A stretch of DNA of 64,000 nucleotides from Prochlorococcus sp. AG-418-F08 (lineage in GTDB: Bacteria > Cyanobacteriota > Cyanobacteriia > PCC-6307 > Cyanobiaceae): contig QCLV01000004.1 of NCBI GenBank assembly GCA_003214295.1, forward strand, positions 1 through 64,000. Reading direction: 5' to 3'. Below are positions 20,572 to 32,187 of this stretch, in pieces; the stretch's first letter is position 1; each line of letters starts with the position of its first letter. A program made the position numbers and the translations under genes. Under the pieces are notes generated by a model that saw only the letters and a list, made by a program, of their open reading frames with translations, was not told the origin of the DNA and did not search any database.

Positions 20572-21021
20572 ATGATCAGTTTTATATTTTGTTTGGGAAT
20601 TTTTTATATCGTAATTGGGGCAATTTTTTTATCTGTACCGATAATTTATCTTGAGCTCGGCAAACCAAAGGACTTAATAAAAGCTTTTTTTAATTTATTG
20701 ATAGGTTTGTTATTAATAATTAAAAATAAAACATTAGATCAATCATTTTTTGTAATTATCCTGTTTTTAACAGTACTAGTTATTTTTTATCTAGCAGAGC
20801 TTTTTTTATCTAGATGGCACCAATTGACGGATCATGAAAAGAAAAAATTAATTACCTTTTTGGAATTTAAAAATAACTTTTCGAGAATATTAGAAGCTAT
20901 TAATCTGGGATTTGATAATTTTACGAAACCTTCAAATTTTTTTAATTTTGTAAGTGATAATAAAAATAAAAACCCAAAAAAGTGGGTAAGAAATGATAAA
21001 AATGATAATATAAAAGTCTGA
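20572..21021 (+). CDS. ycf66: Ycf66-like membrane protein
   Basis: YIVIGAIFLSVPIIYLELGKPKDLIKAFFNLLIGLLL; AELFLSRWHQLTDHEK. Confidence 0.7.
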   Translation: MISFIFCLGIFYIVIGAIFLSVPIIYLELGKPKDLIKAFFNLLIGLLLIIKNKTLDQSFFVIILFLTVLVIFYLAELFLSRWHQLTDHEKKKLITFLEFKNNFSRILEAINLGFDNFTKPSNFFNFVSDNKNKNPKKWVRNDKNDNIKV

Positions 21022-21142
21022 AATTAAATAAATTAGTTATTAGAAATATCTCAAAAAAACTACAGGTCAATTAAGAAAGAATATAATGGATTAGATTTAT
21101 TTAAAAAATTCTTTTGATCACCAATATTTTTTATATCGTCGT

Positions 21143-24049
21143 ATGAAATCTCAAAAAAGTAAAGAACAAAAATCAGATTTTTCTTATAAAGAAACTTTAA
21201 ATTTACTTAAAACTGACTTCTCAATGCGTGCTAACTCAGTTGTAAGAGAACCTGAGATACAGAATTTTTGGGCTAATAATAATATTGATTTTCAATTAGG
21301 TTCAAGCAATTCAGGCGAAATTTTTACATTACATGATGGTCCTCCTTATGCAAATGGAGCGCTTCATATGGGTCATGCCCTTAATAAAGTATTAAAAGAC
21401 ATAATTAACAAGTACAAAACCTTAAGAGGATTTAGGGTACATTATGTTCCCGGTTGGGACTGCCATGGATTACCTATTGAATTAAAAGTTCTTCAGAATC
21501 TAAAATCTGATGAAAGAAAGAATCTTGACACTCTAAAACTGCGAAAAAAAGCAACTGATTATGCCCACATCCAAATTAATAATCAAATGGAGGGTTTCAA
21601 AAGATGGGGCATATGGGGAGATTGGGATAACCCTTACTTAACTCTTAAGAAAAGTTATGAATCTGCTCAGATTGGAGTATTTGGGAAAATGTTTTTAAAT
21701 GGCTATATATACCGAGGTCTCAAACCTGTGCACTGGAGTCCAAGTTCTAGGACTGCACTTGCAGAAGCAGAATTAGAATATCCCGATGAACATTATTCAA
21801 AAAGTATTTATGTTTCTTTGAAAATCATAAAAATAACTGAGGAAATTCTATTAAATATCAATCAAGAAAATCTTAATATCAAAAAAGATTTTTTTCAAAA
21901 TAATTCTTTCATAACTATTTGGACCACTACTCCTTGGACAATACCTGCAAACGAAGCAGTTGCAGTAAATCCAAAAATAAATTACGTTTTTGCAATCGAT
22001 GAAGAGAAACGAATTTATCTTTTTGCAAAAGATTTATCTTCTGAAATAAGTAAGAAATTTAATAAAGATTTCAAGGTCCTTTTAGAGGTAAAAGGCTCGA
22101 AATTGGAAAATATTGAATATCAACATCCTACAAAAAAGAAAAATTGCAGAATTGTGATTGGAGGAGACTATATTACTACAGAATCAGGTACTGGAATTGT
22201 TCATACTGCCCCTGGTCATGGGATAGATGATTTTAATGTTGGTCAGAAATATGATTTACCAATAACATGTGTTGTTGATGAAAAAGGGAACTTAAATGAA
22301 TATTCTGGTCAATTCCAAGGCTCAAATGTCCTCAAGGATGCAAATGATTTAATTATTGAATACTTAAAAGGAAATAATTTGCTTATATTACAAGAAAATT
22401 ACAAGCATAGATATCCGTATGATTGGAGAACCAAAAAACCAACTATTTTTAGGGCAACAGAACAATGGTTTGCATCTGTAAATGGCTTTAGATCATCTGC
22501 ATTAAAGGCAATAGAAGATGTTGAATGGATGCCAGCAACTGGAAAGAAAAGAATTTATTCAATGGTTGTTGGTAGAGGAGATTGGTGTATTTCCAGACAA
22601 AGATCATGGGGAGTTCCAATTCCAGTCTTTTATAAAAAAAATGGTAATGATATACTCCTGAACAGCGAGATAATTAATCATATTCAAGAACTTTTTAATG
22701 AATATGGAGCAGATATTTGGTGGGATTGGGATGTTAATAATCTATTGCCAGAAAAGTACGCAAAAGAATCGGATCTATGGAAAAAAGGGACAGATACAAT
22801 GGATGTATGGTTTGATTCAGGATCTAGCTGGGCCGCAGTTTGTGAACTAAGAAGTGAATTAAAGTATCCAGCCGATCTTTATTTAGAGGGCTCAGATCAA
22901 CATCGAGGTTGGTTCCAGTCTTCTTTACTCACATCTGTTGCAGTTAATAATAAACCTCCATATAAGAAAGTTTTAACTCATGGCTTTGCACTTGATGAAA
23001 ATGGAAGGAAAATGAGTAAATCCTTAGGTAACGTTGTTGACCCAAATATTATTATTAATGGAGGTAACAATAAAAAAACTGAACCTGCTTATGGGGCTGA
23101 TGTTCTAAGGCTCTGGGTAAGCTCTGTAGATTATTCAGTAGATGTTCCAATTGGTTCCAATATACTCAAGCAACTATCAGATGTATATAGAAAAGTTCGA
23201 AATACTGCAAGATATCTTTTAGGAAATATCCATGATTATGACCCTAACGTTGATAGTTTTGAAATTGATCAATTGCCGCTATTAGATCAATGGATGTTAG
23301 GCAGATTAGTTGAGGTTAAAGATCAAATAACAAATGCTTATGAAAATTATGAATTTTCAAAATTTTTTCAAATCTTACAAAGTTTTTGTGTTGTAGATCT
23401 ATCAAATTTTTATTTGGATATTGCAAAAGATAGATTATATGTAAGTTCTAAATCACAATTCAGGAGAAGATCATGCCAGTTTGTAATGTCTAAAGTTGTT
23501 GAAAATTTAGCAGTTCTTATCTCTCCAGTACTTTGCCATATGGCCGAGGATATTTGGCAAAATATACCATATTCAATTAAAGAAAAATCAGTATTTCAAC
23601 GAGGATGGCCAATTTTCTCGCAGTCATGGAAAAATGAAAGTCTTGATGAGCACATTGCAAATTTAAGAAATTTGAGAGTTGAAATTAACAAAGCTATAGA
23701 AGGATGTAGAAACAAACAAATAATTGGAGCAGCTTTAGAAACAGAAGTAAATTATTTACCTGAAGATAAAGTTGTGAAAGATTCTTTAACTTGGCTGAAA
23801 AAAAATGGTAATGAAGAAGTAGATTTATTTAGGGATTGGCTTATAGTTTCAAATTTTCAAGTCGTATCTGATTTAGCCGAGAATTCTCTAATTGTTGATA
23901 ACAACGAATTTGGAAAAATTCAAATCTTAAAAGCTCGTGGTAAGAAATGTGATAGGTGTTGGCATTATCAAAACGAAACTTTTAGCGGAATCCAAAATAC
24001 AAAATTATGCAAGCGATGTTTTAATATCATTGACTTTGCAGTTACTTAA
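21143..24049 (+). CDS. ileS: Isoleucyl-tRNA synthetase
   Basis: [26 protein letters not shown]-terminal Zn motif CDRCWHY...CKRC. Confidence 0.99.
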   Translation: MKSQKSKEQKSDFSYKETLNLLKTDFSMRANSVVREPEIQNFWANNNIDFQLGSSNSGEIFTLHDGPPYANGALHMGHALNKVLKDIINKYKTLRGFRVHYVPGWDCHGLPIELKVLQNLKSDERKNLDTLKLRKKATDYAHIQINNQMEGFKRWGIWGDWDNPYLTLKKSYESAQIGVFGKMFLNGYIYRGLKPVHWSPSSRTALAEAELEYPDEHYSKSIYVSLKIIKITEEILLNINQENLNIKKDFFQNNSFITIWTTTPWTIPANEAVAVNPKINYVFAIDEEKRIYLFAKDLSSEISKKFNKDFKVLLEVKGSKLENIEYQHPTKKKNCRIVIGGDYITTESGTGIVHTAPGHGIDDFNVGQKYDLPITCVVDEKGNLNEYSGQFQGSNVLKDANDLIIEYLKGNNLLILQENYKHRYPYDWRTKKPTIFRATEQWFASVNGFRSSALKAIEDVEWMPATGKKRIYSMVVGRGDWCISRQRSWGVPIPVFYKKNGNDILLNSEIINHIQELFNEYGADIWWDWDVNNLLPEKYAKESDLWKKGTDTMDVWFDSGSSWAAVCELRSELKYPADLYLEGSDQHRGWFQSSLLTSVAVNNKPPYKKVLTHGFALDENGRKMSKSLGNVVDPNIIINGGNNKKTEPAYGADVLRLWVSSVDYSVDVPIGSNILKQLSDVYRKVRNTARYLLGNIHDYDPNVDSFEIDQLPLLDQWMLGRLVEVKDQITNAYENYEFSKFFQILQSFCVVDLSNFYLDIAKDRLYVSSKSQFRRRSCQFVMSKVVENLAVLISPVLCHMAEDIWQNIPYSIKEKSVFQRGWPIFSQSWKNESLDEHIANLRNLRVEINKAIEGCRNKQIIGAALETEVNYLPEDKVVKDSLTWLKKNGNEEVDLFRDWLIVSNFQVVSDLAENSLIVDNNEFGKIQILKARGKKCDRCWHYQNETFSGIQNTKLCKRCFNIIDFAVT

Positions 24050-24381
24050 ATCCAGTTTTTTTGATTCAAAAAGAAAACTGAGTCTTTATTTTCTCTTATA
24101 AAGTTATCGTTGGTTCCTTTTAATGGTGACTTAAAGAGTTTAAAGTTTGTAAGTATATATTTAAACTCCATAACATTTTTTTCTAAATCTATTTCAATTG
24201 GATGTGTAGTAGAGCTACTGATACCTTTAAAAATAATTATTTCTAAGTGTTCTTTTTGATTTTCTTTTAAGATGAAACCCTCTACTTTAAGGATTCTATT
24301 AGGTATGAAGGAACTTATTTTTTCTAGTTTATTTAATAAATCAATTTCTTTCATTTTCAGAGAAGCAAGAGTTTCTTCCAT
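24046..24381 (-). CDS. Conserved hypothetical protein (about 102-111 aa depending on start)
   Basis: Complete ORF overlapping the start of its neighbour; no recognised motif. Confidence 0.65.
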   Translation of the reverse strand: MEETLASLKMKEIDLLNKLEKISSFIPNRILKVEGFILKENQKEHLEIIIFKGISSSTTHPIEIDLEKNVMEFKYILTNFKLFKSPLKGTNDNFIRENKDSVFFLNQKNWI

Positions 24382-24985
24382 TTTTGGGTAATTTAATCAT
24401 TGACCACTGAATTAAGCCCAAAGTATAGATTAATAATGCAAATAATCCTAAAAATTTTGCTACGGGCTGAGTAAAGTTAGCTCCGAAAAAGAAATTGAAT
24501 AAATTTTTGATGATAATATAGAAATTTGTAGAAGGCTGAAGCCATATTTCGCATGCACCCGAATTAATAAAAGAAACACAGGTAAAGTTTTTTAAGCTTT
24601 GAATTAAGAAATTGAGAGATACAAAAGTTATCGACCATCTCCATACTTTTGTAGTCGTTGTTAGGGAGTAGGATAAATCATATTCTCTTAATTCATCATT
24701 AATATCGTTCCAAAACCAAACTGAAATTGTGATTAGTATTAATGAAATATTTGTAATTAACAAAGCATAATTAAACTTACCAATTAAGAGAAAAAGGCTT
24801 ATAAAAAATAAAAGAGATACTTTCCAATATATAGATAGGAGCTTATTAACAGCTTTGTTTCTCCTTTTGATTGACCAAATTAATAATGTGATAGGAATTC
24901 CAATAAAGAAAATTATTGAAAGTTGAAAAGATAGCCAAACTGAAAGTTGATTAAGAACGTTCAAAACATTTTCTTTTACATACAT
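24341..24985 (-). CDS. DUF3177-like cyanobacterial membrane protein
   Basis: Multiple TM helices; RYDLSYSLTTTTKVWRW-type region. Confidence 0.65.
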   Translation of the reverse strand: MYVKENVLNVLNQLSVWLSFQLSIIFFIGIPITLLIWSIKRRNKAVNKLLSIYWKVSLLFFISLFLLIGKFNYALLITNISLILITISVWFWNDINDELREYDLSYSLTTTTKVWRWSITFVSLNFLIQSLKNFTCVSFINSGACEIWLQPSTNFYIIIKNLFNFFFGANFTQPVAKFLGLFALLIYTLGLIQWSMIKLPKNGRNSCFSENERN

Positions 24986-25081
24986 AATAATTAAACATAA
25001 AATTGTTACTTTTTAAATTATTGTTGTCATAGTTGTGAATATTACACATATTTAATAAGCACAGATTAATCAATCAATAAT

Positions 25082-25714
25082 TTGATGAGACAGCATGTTA
25101 ATCCTCTCAGTAAAAATTTCGATGAAATTGAGAAATTTCCCCCTTTGATTGAAATGTTTGAGGATTCTAAATTAAATCTTCATCTTGATATCGGTTGTGC
25201 TGCGGGGGAGTATTTATTCGATCTGGCTTTAGAAAATACCAATTGGAATTATATAGGAATTGAAATCCGTGAGAGATTGGTAAACACAGCTAAATTAAAA
25301 GTGCGAGACAAAGAAATTAAAAATTTGTTTTTTGTATTTGGAAATGCTCATAACATATTAAATAATTACCATAATAAATTTTTAATTAAAAATTTGAAGA
25401 GTATTTCCTTTAATTTTCCCGATCCATGGTTTAAAAATAGACATCATAAAAGGCGTGTAATTCAGCCAGAGTTTATAAATTTTCTCTCAAATTTAATGAA
25501 AAAAGGATCCATTATTTATATCAAAACTGATGTAAAAGATTTATTCGAATATATGGATTGCACTATATCAAGTGATTTAAATTTTGAAAGAATAGAGAAA
25601 AAGGATTTCAATTATTCCGAAAGTTTTAATCCAAATAAAGTTCAAACTAGTAGGGAAAAATATGTTCTTGGAAGTGCACTTGAAATTTTTGAGAATATTT
25701 ATATAAAAACCTGA
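25082..25714 (+). CDS. trmB: tRNA (guanine-N7-)-methyltransferase
   Basis: [52 protein letters not shown]. Confidence 0.97.
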   Translation: MMRQHVNPLSKNFDEIEKFPPLIEMFEDSKLNLHLDIGCAAGEYLFDLALENTNWNYIGIEIRERLVNTAKLKVRDKEIKNLFFVFGNAHNILNNYHNKFLIKNLKSISFNFPDPWFKNRHHKRRVIQPEFINFLSNLMKKGSIIYIKTDVKDLFEYMDCTISSDLNFERIEKKDFNYSESFNPNKVQTSREKYVLGSALEIFENIYIKT

Positions 25715-25720
25715 TTCATA

Positions 25721-27073
25721 TTAATTAATTGTCTTATTAATTTCCAAACTTAGTTTGTTTGTTATTTCTCTAGATAAAGAATTAACATGACTCTCATTTT
25801 CAGCCTCCACAAGTACTCTAATTAGGGGTTCGGTACCGCTAGGTCTTATATAAACTCTATAACTGTCGGAATAATTATCCTTTATATTATCAATAGTTTG
25901 ATTTATTACGCTGCTAACTTTTTCTCTTATTTCATTTACATTAAAATCTAAATTAATGTTTGTAAGTTTCTGAGGGTATGGTTTGAAACTACTTTTAAGC
26001 CAATCATTTAATTTAATATTTTTCTTTTTACATTGTTTAGAAATTTGAAGTGCAGTTAATATTCCATCTCCACAAAAGTTATTAATTTTTGAAAGTATAT
26101 GACCTGATTGCTCACCTCCTAAAATTGCTTTTTTTTCTTTAATTGCCTCATAAATAAATTTATCTCCAACATCAGTTCTATATAAAATTCCACCAATTTT
26201 TTCCCAAGCCTTTTCAAAACCTAAATTTGCCATTTGAGTTGAAATAAGTAAATTATTTGTGAGAATCTTTTGTTCCATAAGTTCTCTCCCCCAAAGAAAA
26301 AGGATATGATCACCATCTAATTTATTACCTTTAGAATCAATACCTATTACTCTATCTGCATCACCATCGAAGCTAAAACCCATATCAGCATCAATCTCGT
26401 ATAAAGCTTTTTTTAATGGTTCAAGGTATGTTGAACCACAATTCATATTAATTTTTAAACCATTTTTTGAGTTATTGATTACTTTTACATCAGCGCCAAG
26501 ATTCTTGAAAATTTTTTTTGCGCAGGTTGTCGCAGATCCATAACATGTATCTAATATTATTTTCATACCACTTAGATTCTCTTCCCCCATTGTTTTGAGA
26601 AGGCTTTGGATATAAATATCCATAAGCTCTTTATTTTCTTTTATAGAAATCATTTTTGTAGAAATTAAATTATTTGTATTTATATCTTCAATTAATTCCT
26701 GGATTTTATTTTCAAGATTAGCTGTAATTTTTTGTCCATTATGATCAAAAATTTTTATGCCATTATATTCTGGAGGATTATGACTAGCAGATATCATTAA
26801 TCCACTACTCAGTTTTTCATGTCTAATTAAAAAAGGAATAGCTGGAGTAGGACAGATTCCGAGATTTATGAATTTTTTGCCACTTGCTTTTATACCTGAT
26901 GTGATTGCTTGAAGCAGAATATCTCCACTTACTCTAGTATCTTTACCAATTAAAATAGGATTTTTATTTTCTAAAATCAAACCTAACGCATAACCAACTT
27001 TATACGCTAAAGAATAAGTTATTTCTTTATTAAACCTTCCTCTTATTCCATCAGTTCCAAAGATTGATTGCAT
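25721..27073 (-). CDS. glmM: Phosphoglucosamine mutase
   Basis: [57 protein letters not shown]. Confidence 0.97.
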   Translation of the reverse strand: MQSIFGTDGIRGRFNKEITYSLAYKVGYALGLILENKNPILIGKDTRVSGDILLQAITSGIKASGKKFINLGICPTPAIPFLIRHEKLSSGLMISASHNPPEYNGIKIFDHNGQKITANLENKIQELIEDINTNNLISTKMISIKENKELMDIYIQSLLKTMGEENLSGMKIILDTCYGSATTCAKKIFKNLGADVKVINNSKNGLKINMNCGSTYLEPLKKALYEIDADMGFSFDGDADRVIGIDSKGNKLDGDHILFLWGRELMEQKILTNNLLISTQMANLGFEKAWEKIGGILYRTDVGDKFIYEAIKEKKAILGGEQSGHILSKINNFCGDGILTALQISKQCKKKNIKLNDWLKSSFKPYPQKLTNINLDFNVNEIREKVSSVINQTIDNIKDNYSDSYRVYIRPSGTEPLIRVLVEAENESHVNSLSREITNKLSLEINKTIN

Positions 27074-27208
27074 AATTAATTTTTAGGAACTAAAGATATT
27101 TTAGTATTGTTAAGTACTTACTCTATCAGTTGATTAAAAGGAAAAAGACTAGCATTCTCTTTATTTCTTTAACTTATTTAATATAGTTAAAGAGATTAAT
27201 TATTTATA

Positions 27209-27754
27209 ATGCAATCTGAGACTAGAGAACAAATTTTAAATAAAGACTTGAAAAAAATTATTGTTCTGTTAATTACTATTCTTATTATTACTTTAATTTT
27301 ATTTAGAAATAGTTTTTTTCAATCAACTTATCTTCTTAAGAGTTTTGGAGAATCATCTGTAGATCCTGCTGTCGCTTTTGAAAATAATAAGCCAACTTTC
27401 CTTGAATTTTATGCTGAATGGTGTGAAGTCTGCAAAGAGATGGCTCCTAAAGTATCTTCTTTAAAAGAGGAATATGAAAAAGATATTAATTTTGTTTTTT
27501 TAAATGTTGATAATCAAAAATGGGATAGTTACATCCGAAAATTCAATGTAAATGGGATTCCTCAAGTTAATCTTTTTGATAGTAACGGTAATTTAGTATC
27601 TACTTTTAAAGGCAAACAAGAAGAATTAAAAATAAGAGATTCTATTGATAAACTGGAGAGTGAAACAAAATCTCGTGAAGATATTCTTAATGCTGAATTT
27701 TCAGTAATCAAAGAAAATAAAAATAATAACCTTAAGCCTCGTAGTCATGGATAA
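27209..27754 (+). CDS. txlA: Membrane-anchored thioredoxin-like protein (TxlA/HCF164 type)
   Basis: N-terminal TM; FLEFYAEWCEVCKEMAPKV. Confidence 0.88.
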   Translation: MQSETREQILNKDLKKIIVLLITILIITLILFRNSFFQSTYLLKSFGESSVDPAVAFENNKPTFLEFYAEWCEVCKEMAPKVSSLKEEYEKDINFVFLNVDNQKWDSYIRKFNVNGIPQVNLFDSNGNLVSTFKGKQEELKIRDSIDKLESETKSREDILNAEFSVIKENKNNNLKPRSHG

Positions 27755-27756
27755 TT

Positions 27757-28389
27757 TTACCAATCTAAAGATTTGGATACGATAGGAAAACTTTGTTTAA
27801 AAATAGACTTGCAATTTTGGGCAATAGACTTATGTTCTTCTTGAGTACCATGAGCTGACCTTAAATGAATGTAATGTATCCATGATCTGCATGATCCAGA
27901 CATATAAATTCTTGTTGGAGTTGCTAATGGTAAAACAAATCTCGCACATTCTTTAGCTATTCCTTCAGCAAGTAAATCTTCATATAATTCTGAAGCAGCC
28001 TTAAAATGTGAAGCAATTCTTGCTCTAAATTTTTTTTGTAACTCATCAGGTAGGTCAGGAATGGAATTTTGCCTATTTTTAGAATCTTGTCTTCTCAACT
28101 CTGGTAAAGGAATATTCCCCAATTGGGAGCTATCTGCATATCTCTGAGAAAATTCCTGGAAAGTAAATGATCTATGTCTTAATATTTGAGCTGCAATACC
28201 TCTGTTCGTCTCTATTTGTAAAGTCATAAATGATTGTTCGAAAACACTCCAATGTTCATTTTTAATACAATAGCTCAATAATTTTGAATAATCTTCATTT
28301 TTCTGATTGCTTGGATTGCTAACTCTTGCAATGTAAGCCATTGTTTTTTCAGCGTCAGGCGTAAGAGATATAAGTTCAACTTTACTCAT
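27757..28389 (-). CDS. thyX: Flavin-dependent thymidylate synthase
   Basis: RHRSFTFQEFSQRYAD signature; RSWIHYIHLRSAHGTQEEH. Confidence 0.97.
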   Translation of the reverse strand: MSKVELISLTPDAEKTMAYIARVSNPSNQKNEDYSKLLSYCIKNEHWSVFEQSFMTLQIETNRGIAAQILRHRSFTFQEFSQRYADSSQLGNIPLPELRRQDSKNRQNSIPDLPDELQKKFRARIASHFKAASELYEDLLAEGIAKECARFVLPLATPTRIYMSGSCRSWIHYIHLRSAHGTQEEHKSIAQNCKSIFKQSFPIVSKSLDW

Positions 28390-28390
28390 T

Positions 28391-28984
28391 TTAAATCTTT
28401 GCTAAAGTTACTTTCTCTGGTTGATTTTGATATTTACCCCTTCTATCTTGATATGTCGTTGAGCAAGGATCACCTTCAAAAAAAAGTAGTTGACAAATAC
28501 CCTCATTAGCATAAATTCTGCAATCTGCACCTGAACTATTACTAAATTCTAAAGTTAGGTGACCCTCCCATCCAGCTTCTGCAGGCGTTGTATTAACTAT
28601 AATTCCTAGTCTTGCGTAAGTGCTTTTGCCAATACAGATTACAGTTATATTTTCTGGTACTTTCATCTTTTCTAAAGCAACCCCTAAACCATAGGAGTGT
28701 GCAGGAAGAATAAAAAATTCTCCATCATCATCATTGTGAAGAGCAGTTTTTTCTAAATTTTCGGGATTAAACTTTTTGGGATTCATCACAGTACCTGGAA
28801 TATGTTTAAAGATTAAAAATTCTTTTGATGAAAGTCTTAAATCATAACCATAAGAGGAACATCCGTAACTCAAAACTGGCTTTTGTTGGCTATCAGGCTC
28901 GAGATGCCGTACTAAATTTGATTGGAAGGGATTAATCATTCCTTCAGAGGCTTGTTGATTTATCCAGAGATCATTTTTAAGCAT
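28391..28984 (-). CDS. dcd: dCTP deaminase
   Basis: SYGYDLRLS; GKSTYARLGIIVNTTPAEAGWEGHLTLEFSN. Confidence 0.97.
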   Translation of the reverse strand: MLKNDLWINQQASEGMINPFQSNLVRHLEPDSQQKPVLSYGCSSYGYDLRLSSKEFLIFKHIPGTVMNPKKFNPENLEKTALHNDDDGEFFILPAHSYGLGVALEKMKVPENITVICIGKSTYARLGIIVNTTPAEAGWEGHLTLEFSNSSGADCRIYANEGICQLLFFEGDPCSTTYQDRRGKYQNQPEKVTLAKI

Positions 28985-28988
28985 TGTT

Positions 28989-29570
28989 TTATGAGCGAAG
29001 TTCGGTAATTTGGTTGGCCATTAATGATAAATCTTTAGGAATACCTGTACCAGTAAGGATTACATCTCCAGATATAAATCGGTTTTCAAGTGTTGAAATC
29101 AAATCATCCTTATCGATAATTTTCATCTCCAAAGCAAGAAAAATTTCATCAAGTATGATTTGATCATATTCACCTAACAATAATTCTTTCTTGCAAAAAT
29201 CCCACAATTCGTAAGTAGATTCATTAATAGAGTTTCTTAAATCCTTATTATTTTCAATTTCTTCAGAATCATATTGATCAAATGAATGCGCGGATCGTAT
29301 CCAAGTTAGATTACCGCAAAGCTTTATTGCATTAGAAATACCTTGTTTAACTCCTCCTTTCATGAATTGTACTAAAAGTACTTTTCTGCCTAGAGCGGCA
29401 TTTCTTAGACAATCCCTAATGATGAAGGAATAACTACCTCTGTACGGAGATTGATAGATTTGAATTTCTCCATTTTGAGTAAATCTTTTTGTTTTTAATT
29501 TGTTAGCAGTATTGATTTCTACAACTTCATTATTACTTTTGAAATAACTATTAGATGAACTAATTACCAT
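28989..29570 (-). CDS. cobO: Cob(I)yrinic acid a,c-diamide adenosyltransferase (CobO/BtuR)
   Basis: ALGRKVLLVQFMKGG; LLLGEYDQIILDEIFLAL; VILTGTGIPKDL. Confidence 0.93.
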   Translation of the reverse strand: MVISSSNSYFKSNNEVVEINTANKLKTKRFTQNGEIQIYQSPYRGSYSFIIRDCLRNAALGRKVLLVQFMKGGVKQGISNAIKLCGNLTWIRSAHSFDQYDSEEIENNKDLRNSINESTYELWDFCKKELLLGEYDQIILDEIFLALEMKIIDKDDLISTLENRFISGDVILTGTGIPKDLSLMANQITELRS

Positions 29571-29708
29571 TAGTTTGAATTTTTCTATATACAGTATAAT
29601 TTCAATTCAACTACGCTGCATTTAGTGTAATTTTACTTAAAAAAAGCGTTGAGCAAATTACAACAAAACGAAAGAAGTTCATGTAGAAGGAAATAAGAAT
29701 TGAAAACT

Positions 29709-29722
29709 GTTACTGTTGATAC
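29709..29722 (+). promoter_or_regulatory. Candidate NtcA box upstream of ntcA (GTT-N8-TAC)
   Basis: GTT ACTGTTGA TAC, one mismatch to GTA-N8-TAC; TAAATT (TAN3T) 21 nt downstream at 29744-29749. Confidence 0.55.
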
Positions 29723-29769
29723 AAGAAATTTTAAGGGCTCTTCTTAAATTTTTAATATTAAAAATATCT

Positions 29770-30504
29770 ATGATACCTTCTTCTCGAGGATTCACCCGCT
29801 TTAATTCGCCAAAATCCGGACAAAGTAAAATTAACGCTGTGGGAGAACGCTTCCCAATTAATAGGACTTTAATGGAAGTAATTAAAGGACTTGAAGGTGC
29901 TAGCACAGAGATGGTTGAGAGATCTAAAACTATATTTTTCCCAGGAGATCCTGCTGAGAGGGTTTATTTGATAAGAAGAGGAGCAGTAAGGTTGTCTAGA
30001 GTTTACGAATCAGGCGAAGAAATAACTGTTGCTCTTCTTAGAGAGAATAGTCTTTTTGGTGTTTTATCTCTTCTGACAGGCCATAGATCTGATCGTTTTT
30101 ATCACGCTATAGCATTTACAAGAGTTGAAATGATAACGGCTCCAGCTAATTCTGTCTTAAGAGCAATAGAGGAAGATGCATCAGTAGGACTTTTATTATT
30201 GCAAGGTCTTTCAAGCAGGATCTTACAGACAGAAACGATGATAGAAACTCTTACTCATCGAGATATGTCTTCTCGTTTAGTAAGCTTCTTGATGGTCTTA
30301 TGTAGAGACTTTGGAGTTGCTAGTGAAAAAGGTATCACAATAGATTTAAGACTTTCACATCAAGCTATTGCTGAAGCTATTGGTTCAACAAGAGTAACAA
30401 TTACAAGATTATTAGGAGATTTAAAGGATTCTGGGCTACTCACAATTGAAAGAAAAAAGATTACAGTATTTGACCCAATAGCTCTTGCAAAAAGATTTAA
30501 TTGA
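29770..30504 (+). CDS. ntcA: Global nitrogen regulator NtcA (CRP family); start proposed at ATG 29770
   Basis: [18 protein letters not shown]...; cNMP-like domain [47 protein letters not shown] (ORF track start at 29716 is upstream). Confidence 0.96.
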   Translation: MIPSSRGFTRFNSPKSGQSKINAVGERFPINRTLMEVIKGLEGASTEMVERSKTIFFPGDPAERVYLIRRGAVRLSRVYESGEEITVALLRENSLFGVLSLLTGHRSDRFYHAIAFTRVEMITAPANSVLRAIEEDASVGLLLLQGLSSRILQTETMIETLTHRDMSSRLVSFLMVLCRDFGVASEKGITIDLRLSHQAIAEAIGSTRVTITRLLGDLKDSGLLTIERKKITVFDPIALAKRFN

Positions 30505-30542
30505 TTCATATTAACTATGATGTGAAGAGAAAGTGAAAGAGA

Positions 30543-31502
30543 GTGGCCTGGATTTTAATTGTTTTTTTAATATTACTAGGAGGTTTAATAGCACCATTTG
30601 GAGATTTGCTTGGTTCAAAAATTGGTAAAGCAAGATTTAGCATCTTAAAATTAAGACCAAAGAAAACAGCGACAATCGTCACTATATTAACTGGAGGCTT
30701 TATTAGTTCAATATCTATAGGCTTATTGCTTTTAGTTAGTCAAGAATTTAGGCAAAGACTTTTTGTAGATATTCCTTTTTTACAGAAAACTTTAGCTGAA
30801 AGCAAAAGGGCTCTCGTTCCTCTCCAGGAAGAAAGGAGGAAGCTTGAAGATACTATTAAAAATAAGGAAATACAATTAAATAAACTTAAAACTGATGTTA
30901 AAGAATTTAGGAGTGGAAATGTAGTTATTAAAAGAGGTCAAACTTTATTTATTGCAGATATTACTTCTAATCCAAATATAAAATCTGATTTAAGAAAAAT
31001 TTATAATAGTGCAGATAAATATGTTCAGAAAATTGTAATACCTAATAAAAAAGAAATAAAAAATATTCTTTTGTGGAGAACTAGTGATATTTCTAAAATT
31101 GAAGGAGTTACAAAAAAAGGAGGAGACTGGATCTTACTTATTAAATCAGCAATTAATGTTTTAAAAGGAGATAATTTTGTTTTTGTATTCCCAGAGTTGC
31201 TCCAGAACAAAATTATAGTAAGAAAAGGAGAAGTTATTACCAGCGAAATTATTGGAGAAAACGATCTTGATTATAAAAACGTTAATTTAAAAATTAAAAC
31301 TTTATTGAGAAAAACTAGAGATAATATTAAGTCAAGAGGATCTATTGTTAACGAAATTACTACAAGAGGCGACTTTATAAAAAAAATTAGAGATGCTTTA
31401 AAGGTGAATGAAAATAATAAATATAGATTAGATGTTGTATCTCTAAAAGATAGTAAAACAGCTGAATCGATAATAGTTGAGTTGAATATTACTAAATTTT
31501 AG
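30543..31502 (+). CDS. DUF3084 family protein, GTG start
   Basis: GGLIAPFGDLLGSKIGKARFSILKLRPKKTATIVTILTGGFIS. Confidence 0.82.
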   Translation: MAWILIVFLILLGGLIAPFGDLLGSKIGKARFSILKLRPKKTATIVTILTGGFISSISIGLLLLVSQEFRQRLFVDIPFLQKTLAESKRALVPLQEERRKLEDTIKNKEIQLNKLKTDVKEFRSGNVVIKRGQTLFIADITSNPNIKSDLRKIYNSADKYVQKIVIPNKKEIKNILLWRTSDISKIEGVTKKGGDWILLIKSAINVLKGDNFVFVFPELLQNKIIVRKGEVITSEIIGENDLDYKNVNLKIKTLLRKTRDNIKSRGSIVNEITTRGDFIKKIRDALKVNENNKYRLDVVSLKDSKTAESIIVELNITKF

Positions 31503-31508
31503 TGTTCT

Positions 31509-31946
31509 ATGGTTAAAGTATTATCTATTGATCCTGGTAAATATAAATGCGGATTAGTTTTCGCTGAAATAAGTGATCAAAAAGTTTATAAAGCCATCGT
31601 TCTTAAAAGCGACATATTGGATGATTTTGTTAAAAATCTAAATAGCGTTGAAGATATATCGAAAATTATTATTGGAAATGGAACATCTAGTAGTGAGATT
31701 AAAAAAAAACTAGATTTTTTAAAACAAGAAATAATAACTTTTGACGAAAAAAATACTACTTATAGAGCAAAAGAAAGATATTTCGAACTTTTTCCAATTA
31801 GAGGTTTCAAGTTTTTAATTCCTAGAGAGATTTTTATTTTTAATAAAAATCTTGATGCGATATCAGCTTTGATAATTTTAGAGGATTATTGCAAAATAAA
31901 GTTTACTTTGGATCAAAATTTAGACCTTAAAACTTGGCTGAAATAG
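31509..31946 (+). CDS. RNase H-fold resolvase/nuclease-like protein (YqgF/RuvC-like)
   Basis: LSIDPGKYKCGLVFAE; TTYRAKERYFELFP; NLDAISALIILEDY acidic positions of the fold. Confidence 0.75.
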   Translation: MVKVLSIDPGKYKCGLVFAEISDQKVYKAIVLKSDILDDFVKNLNSVEDISKIIIGNGTSSSEIKKKLDFLKQEIITFDEKNTTYRAKERYFELFPIRGFKFLIPREIFIFNKNLDAISALIILEDYCKIKFTLDQNLDLKTWLK

Positions 31947-32184
31947 TAAATTTATATTCATTACCGGCTTCTAGCTCATAATCTTTTTTCAATAAAAATC
32001 TTAATAAAGCATCTTCAATTAATGCTCTTCCTAGAGGTGGATTAACGAATAATAAACCTTTATTAAAAGACCATGTAAACGTCCATTTAAATTGACTAGC
32101 TTCAACAACTCCCTTAATTTGCTTTTTTGAAAAACAATATTCTTTAACACTTACATTTGCTACGGTTTCTGGTTTTGCACGCAT
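31927..32184 (-). CDS. DUF3146-like cyanobacterial protein
   Basis: FKWTFTWSFNKGLLFVNPPLGRALIEDALLRFLLKKDYELEAGNEYKFTI. Confidence 0.75.
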   Translation of the reverse strand: MRAKPETVANVSVKEYCFSKKQIKGVVEASQFKWTFTWSFNKGLLFVNPPLGRALIEDALLRFLLKKDYELEAGNEYKFTISAKF

Positions 32185-32187
32185 TTG

